Below, piece after piece: positions 5,560 to 6,865 of a stretch of 6,865 nt of DNA; within the stretch, counting starts at the first letter, position 1; each line of letters starts with the position of its first letter. Source of the DNA: an uncultured Veillonella sp. (GTDB lineage: Bacteria; Bacillota; Negativicutes; Veillonellales; Veillonellaceae); NCBI GenBank assembly GCA_959608595.1, contig CAUHTB010000036.1:1-6865 (forward strand), written 5' to 3'. The position numbers were made by a program, and so were the translations under genes. The notes under the pieces were generated by a model. It was not told where the DNA came from, ran no database searches, and saw only the letters and a list, made by a program, of their open reading frames with translations.

Positions 5560-6865
5560 TTAAGGAATACATTCACCAAGATATGATTCTATTAAGGATC
5601 CATCTTGTACCACATGGTGACCTCTAAGGATTACATCGCGAACCTTACCGGTTACGGATATCCCCTCATAAGGTATATAGTCAGCCTTTGTATGGGCAGA
5701 CTCTTTTGAAAGAACATGTTCTACGCTCTTATCAACAATTGTAATATCCCCATCACTACCAACGGCTAACGTGCCCTTCTTTGGATACATACCGTAAAGC
5801 TTTGCAGGATTTTCACTAACTAATTTCATAAAATCTACGGCACTCATATTGCATTGGTTTACCAATACATCATAAGCGACGATGCCCCGTTCCTCAGCGC
5901 CTGGAATGCCACCTGGAATACGGGTAAAGTCATGACGACTTTTTAGTTTTTGATCCTCAAAATTGAAGCTACAGTGATCGGAGCCAATAGTTTGGAATAT
6001 TCCATTTACTAAAGCGTCCTTCAATGTCATTTGATCTTCTTTAGTTCTAAGAGGTGGACTCATCACATATTTAGCGCCTTCATAATTAGGCAAGCTATAA
6101 CGTGATTCATCAAGTACCAAATACTGTGGACATGTTTCGCAAGTCACGGTATGACCTAATGCACGTTCTCGAAGAATTTCTTCTACCCCTTCTTTAGAAC
6201 TTACATGCACAATATGTACTGGATACTCTAGAGAAGCGCCTATTGTACTAAATCGTTTAATCGATTCCGATTCAATCATAGCTGGTCTCGTAAGTGGATG
6301 ATTACTTATATCTAATTCACCGCGCTTACGCTTATCAGCTACGAGTGCATCGATGAGATCACCATTTTCACAGTGAGCTCCTACAAGTGCGCCTGTTGGT
6401 TTGATAGCTTCAATAGCATCATAAATCTCACGGTCCGTTAAACGGAAGCCATAAGCTAAATATACCTTAAAGGATGATACACCAGCTTCAACCACTTTTG
6501 GGATTTCACTGGCCACAGTATCATTCATTTCTACAAGCTCCATATGGAATTTGTAGTCACAGGAGCAATGCCCTGCGGCACGCTCCTTATGAACCTCTAA
6601 GCCTTTACAAAGGGAGCCTTCCTCAGGAGAAGCAAAATTGATAATTGAAGTAGTCCCGCCAAGGATAGCAGCCTTTGTGCCACTATCAAAATCATCCGCA
6701 GTAGATGCTAAAGCATTAGTCATTTGGAAGTGTGTATGAGGGTCTATAAATCCCGGGAATACATAGCAACCTTTTGCATCAATTACTTCAGCACCTTCTG
6801 GAACAGGAACGTGTTCATCGATGGCGACAATTTTGTCGCCATCAATTAATAAATCTCCGGTAAGG
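5560..6865 (-). CDS. hydA: Dihydropyrimidinase / D-hydantoinase family cyclic amidohydrolase, 5' end cut off by the window
   Basis: A zinc-dependent amidohydrolase that hydrolyses cyclic amide rings (hydantoins, dihydropyrimidines). The reading frame stays open to the window edge, so the start lies outside; the ATG at 6723 is internal. The 47 residues before it include the metal-binding GFIDPHTH. About 434 residues are visible against roughly 460 in the family, so only the first few residues are probably missing. Numbered from the first visible residue: H43 and H45 of HxH, K133 in SFKVYLAY (the carbamylated bridging lysine, with Y138 as the catalytic tyrosine), H164 in GAHCEN, H220 in IVHVSS and D296 in GSDHCSF. 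The H164-H220-D296 spacing equals that of characterised D-hydantoinases, so the enzyme should be active. Its place directly before an XdhD-like gene recalls E. coli hyuA beside xdhD and suggests a role in purine breakdown rather than pyrimidine breakdown. Substrate is not determinable from sequence alone. Confidence 0.92.
   Translation of the reverse strand, partial: LTGDLLIDGDKIVAIDEHVPVPEGAEVIDAKGCYVFPGFIDPHTHFQMTNALASTADDFDSGTKAAILGGTTSIINFASPEEGSLCKGLEVHKERAAGHCSCDYKFHMELVEMNDTVASEIPKVVEAGVSSFKVYLAYGFRLTDREIYDAIEAIKPTGALVGAHCENGDLIDALVADKRKRGELDISNHPLTRPAMIESESIKRFSTIGASLEYPVHIVHVSSKEGVEEILRERALGHTVTCETCPQYLVLDESRYSLPNYEGAKYVMSPPLRTKEDQMTLKDALVNGIFQTIGSDHCSFNFEDQKLKSRHDFTRIPGGIPGAEERGIVAYDVLVNQCNMSAVDFMKLVSENPAKLYGMYPKKGTLAVGSDGDITIVDKSVEHVLSKESAHTKADYIPYEGISVTGKVRDVILRGHHVVQDGSLIESYLGECIP

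Noticed and set aside
5560..6723. Taking the ATG at 6723 as the hydantoinase start.
   Set aside because: The frame is open upstream to the window edge and encodes the conserved GFIDPHTH metal-binding segment, so the ATG is internal.

Overview
The window is a compact, AT-leaning bacterial segment in which every convincing gene lies on the minus strand. Read in the direction of transcription (right to left), the order is: a hydantoinase/dihydropyrimidinase (5560 to beyond 6865, start cut off by the window edge); a fused iron-sulfur plus molybdopterin xanthine dehydrogenase-type hydroxylase (2993-5542); an NCS2-family xanthine/urate-type permease (1462-2847); and a RuBisCO-like protein (65-1255). 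Strong Shine-Dalgarno sequences, short intergenic gaps, codon usage and enzyme types suggest an anaerobic Firmicutes-type organism. A purine-using member of the Negativicutes such as Veillonella would fit, but this is an impression and not a demonstrated assignment.

The first three genes make biochemical sense together. The permease would import an oxopurine. The molybdenum hydroxylase would interconvert or oxidise/reduce purines at the C2/C8 positions. The cyclic amidohydrolase would open a hydantoin- or dihydropyrimidine-like ring formed later in breakdown. The same three types (hyuA, xdhD, ygfU/uacT) occur together in Escherichia coli and in the anaerobic purine/urate-degradation clusters of gut bacteria. 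The hydantoinase and hydroxylase genes are 17 bp apart, with the hydroxylase ribosome-binding site starting just after the hydantoinase stop, so they are almost certainly co-transcribed. A strong GC-rich hairpin without a U tract lies between the hydroxylase and permease genes. A textbook intrinsic terminator follows the permease.

The RuBisCO-like gene comes after that terminator and has its own AT-rich extended -10-like promoter, so it looks like a separate transcription unit. It keeps the RuBisCO fold signatures but has lost several residues needed for CO2 fixation. No small subunit, phosphoribulokinase or methionine-salvage gene is visible. Its placement beside a purine-catabolic block is the most intriguing feature of the window.

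Non-coding stretches are short (1-64, 1256-1461, 2848-2992, 5543-5559). They hold the terminator, several inverted repeats and a possible structured leader. No tRNA, rRNA, CRISPR array, insertion sequence or phage gene was seen.
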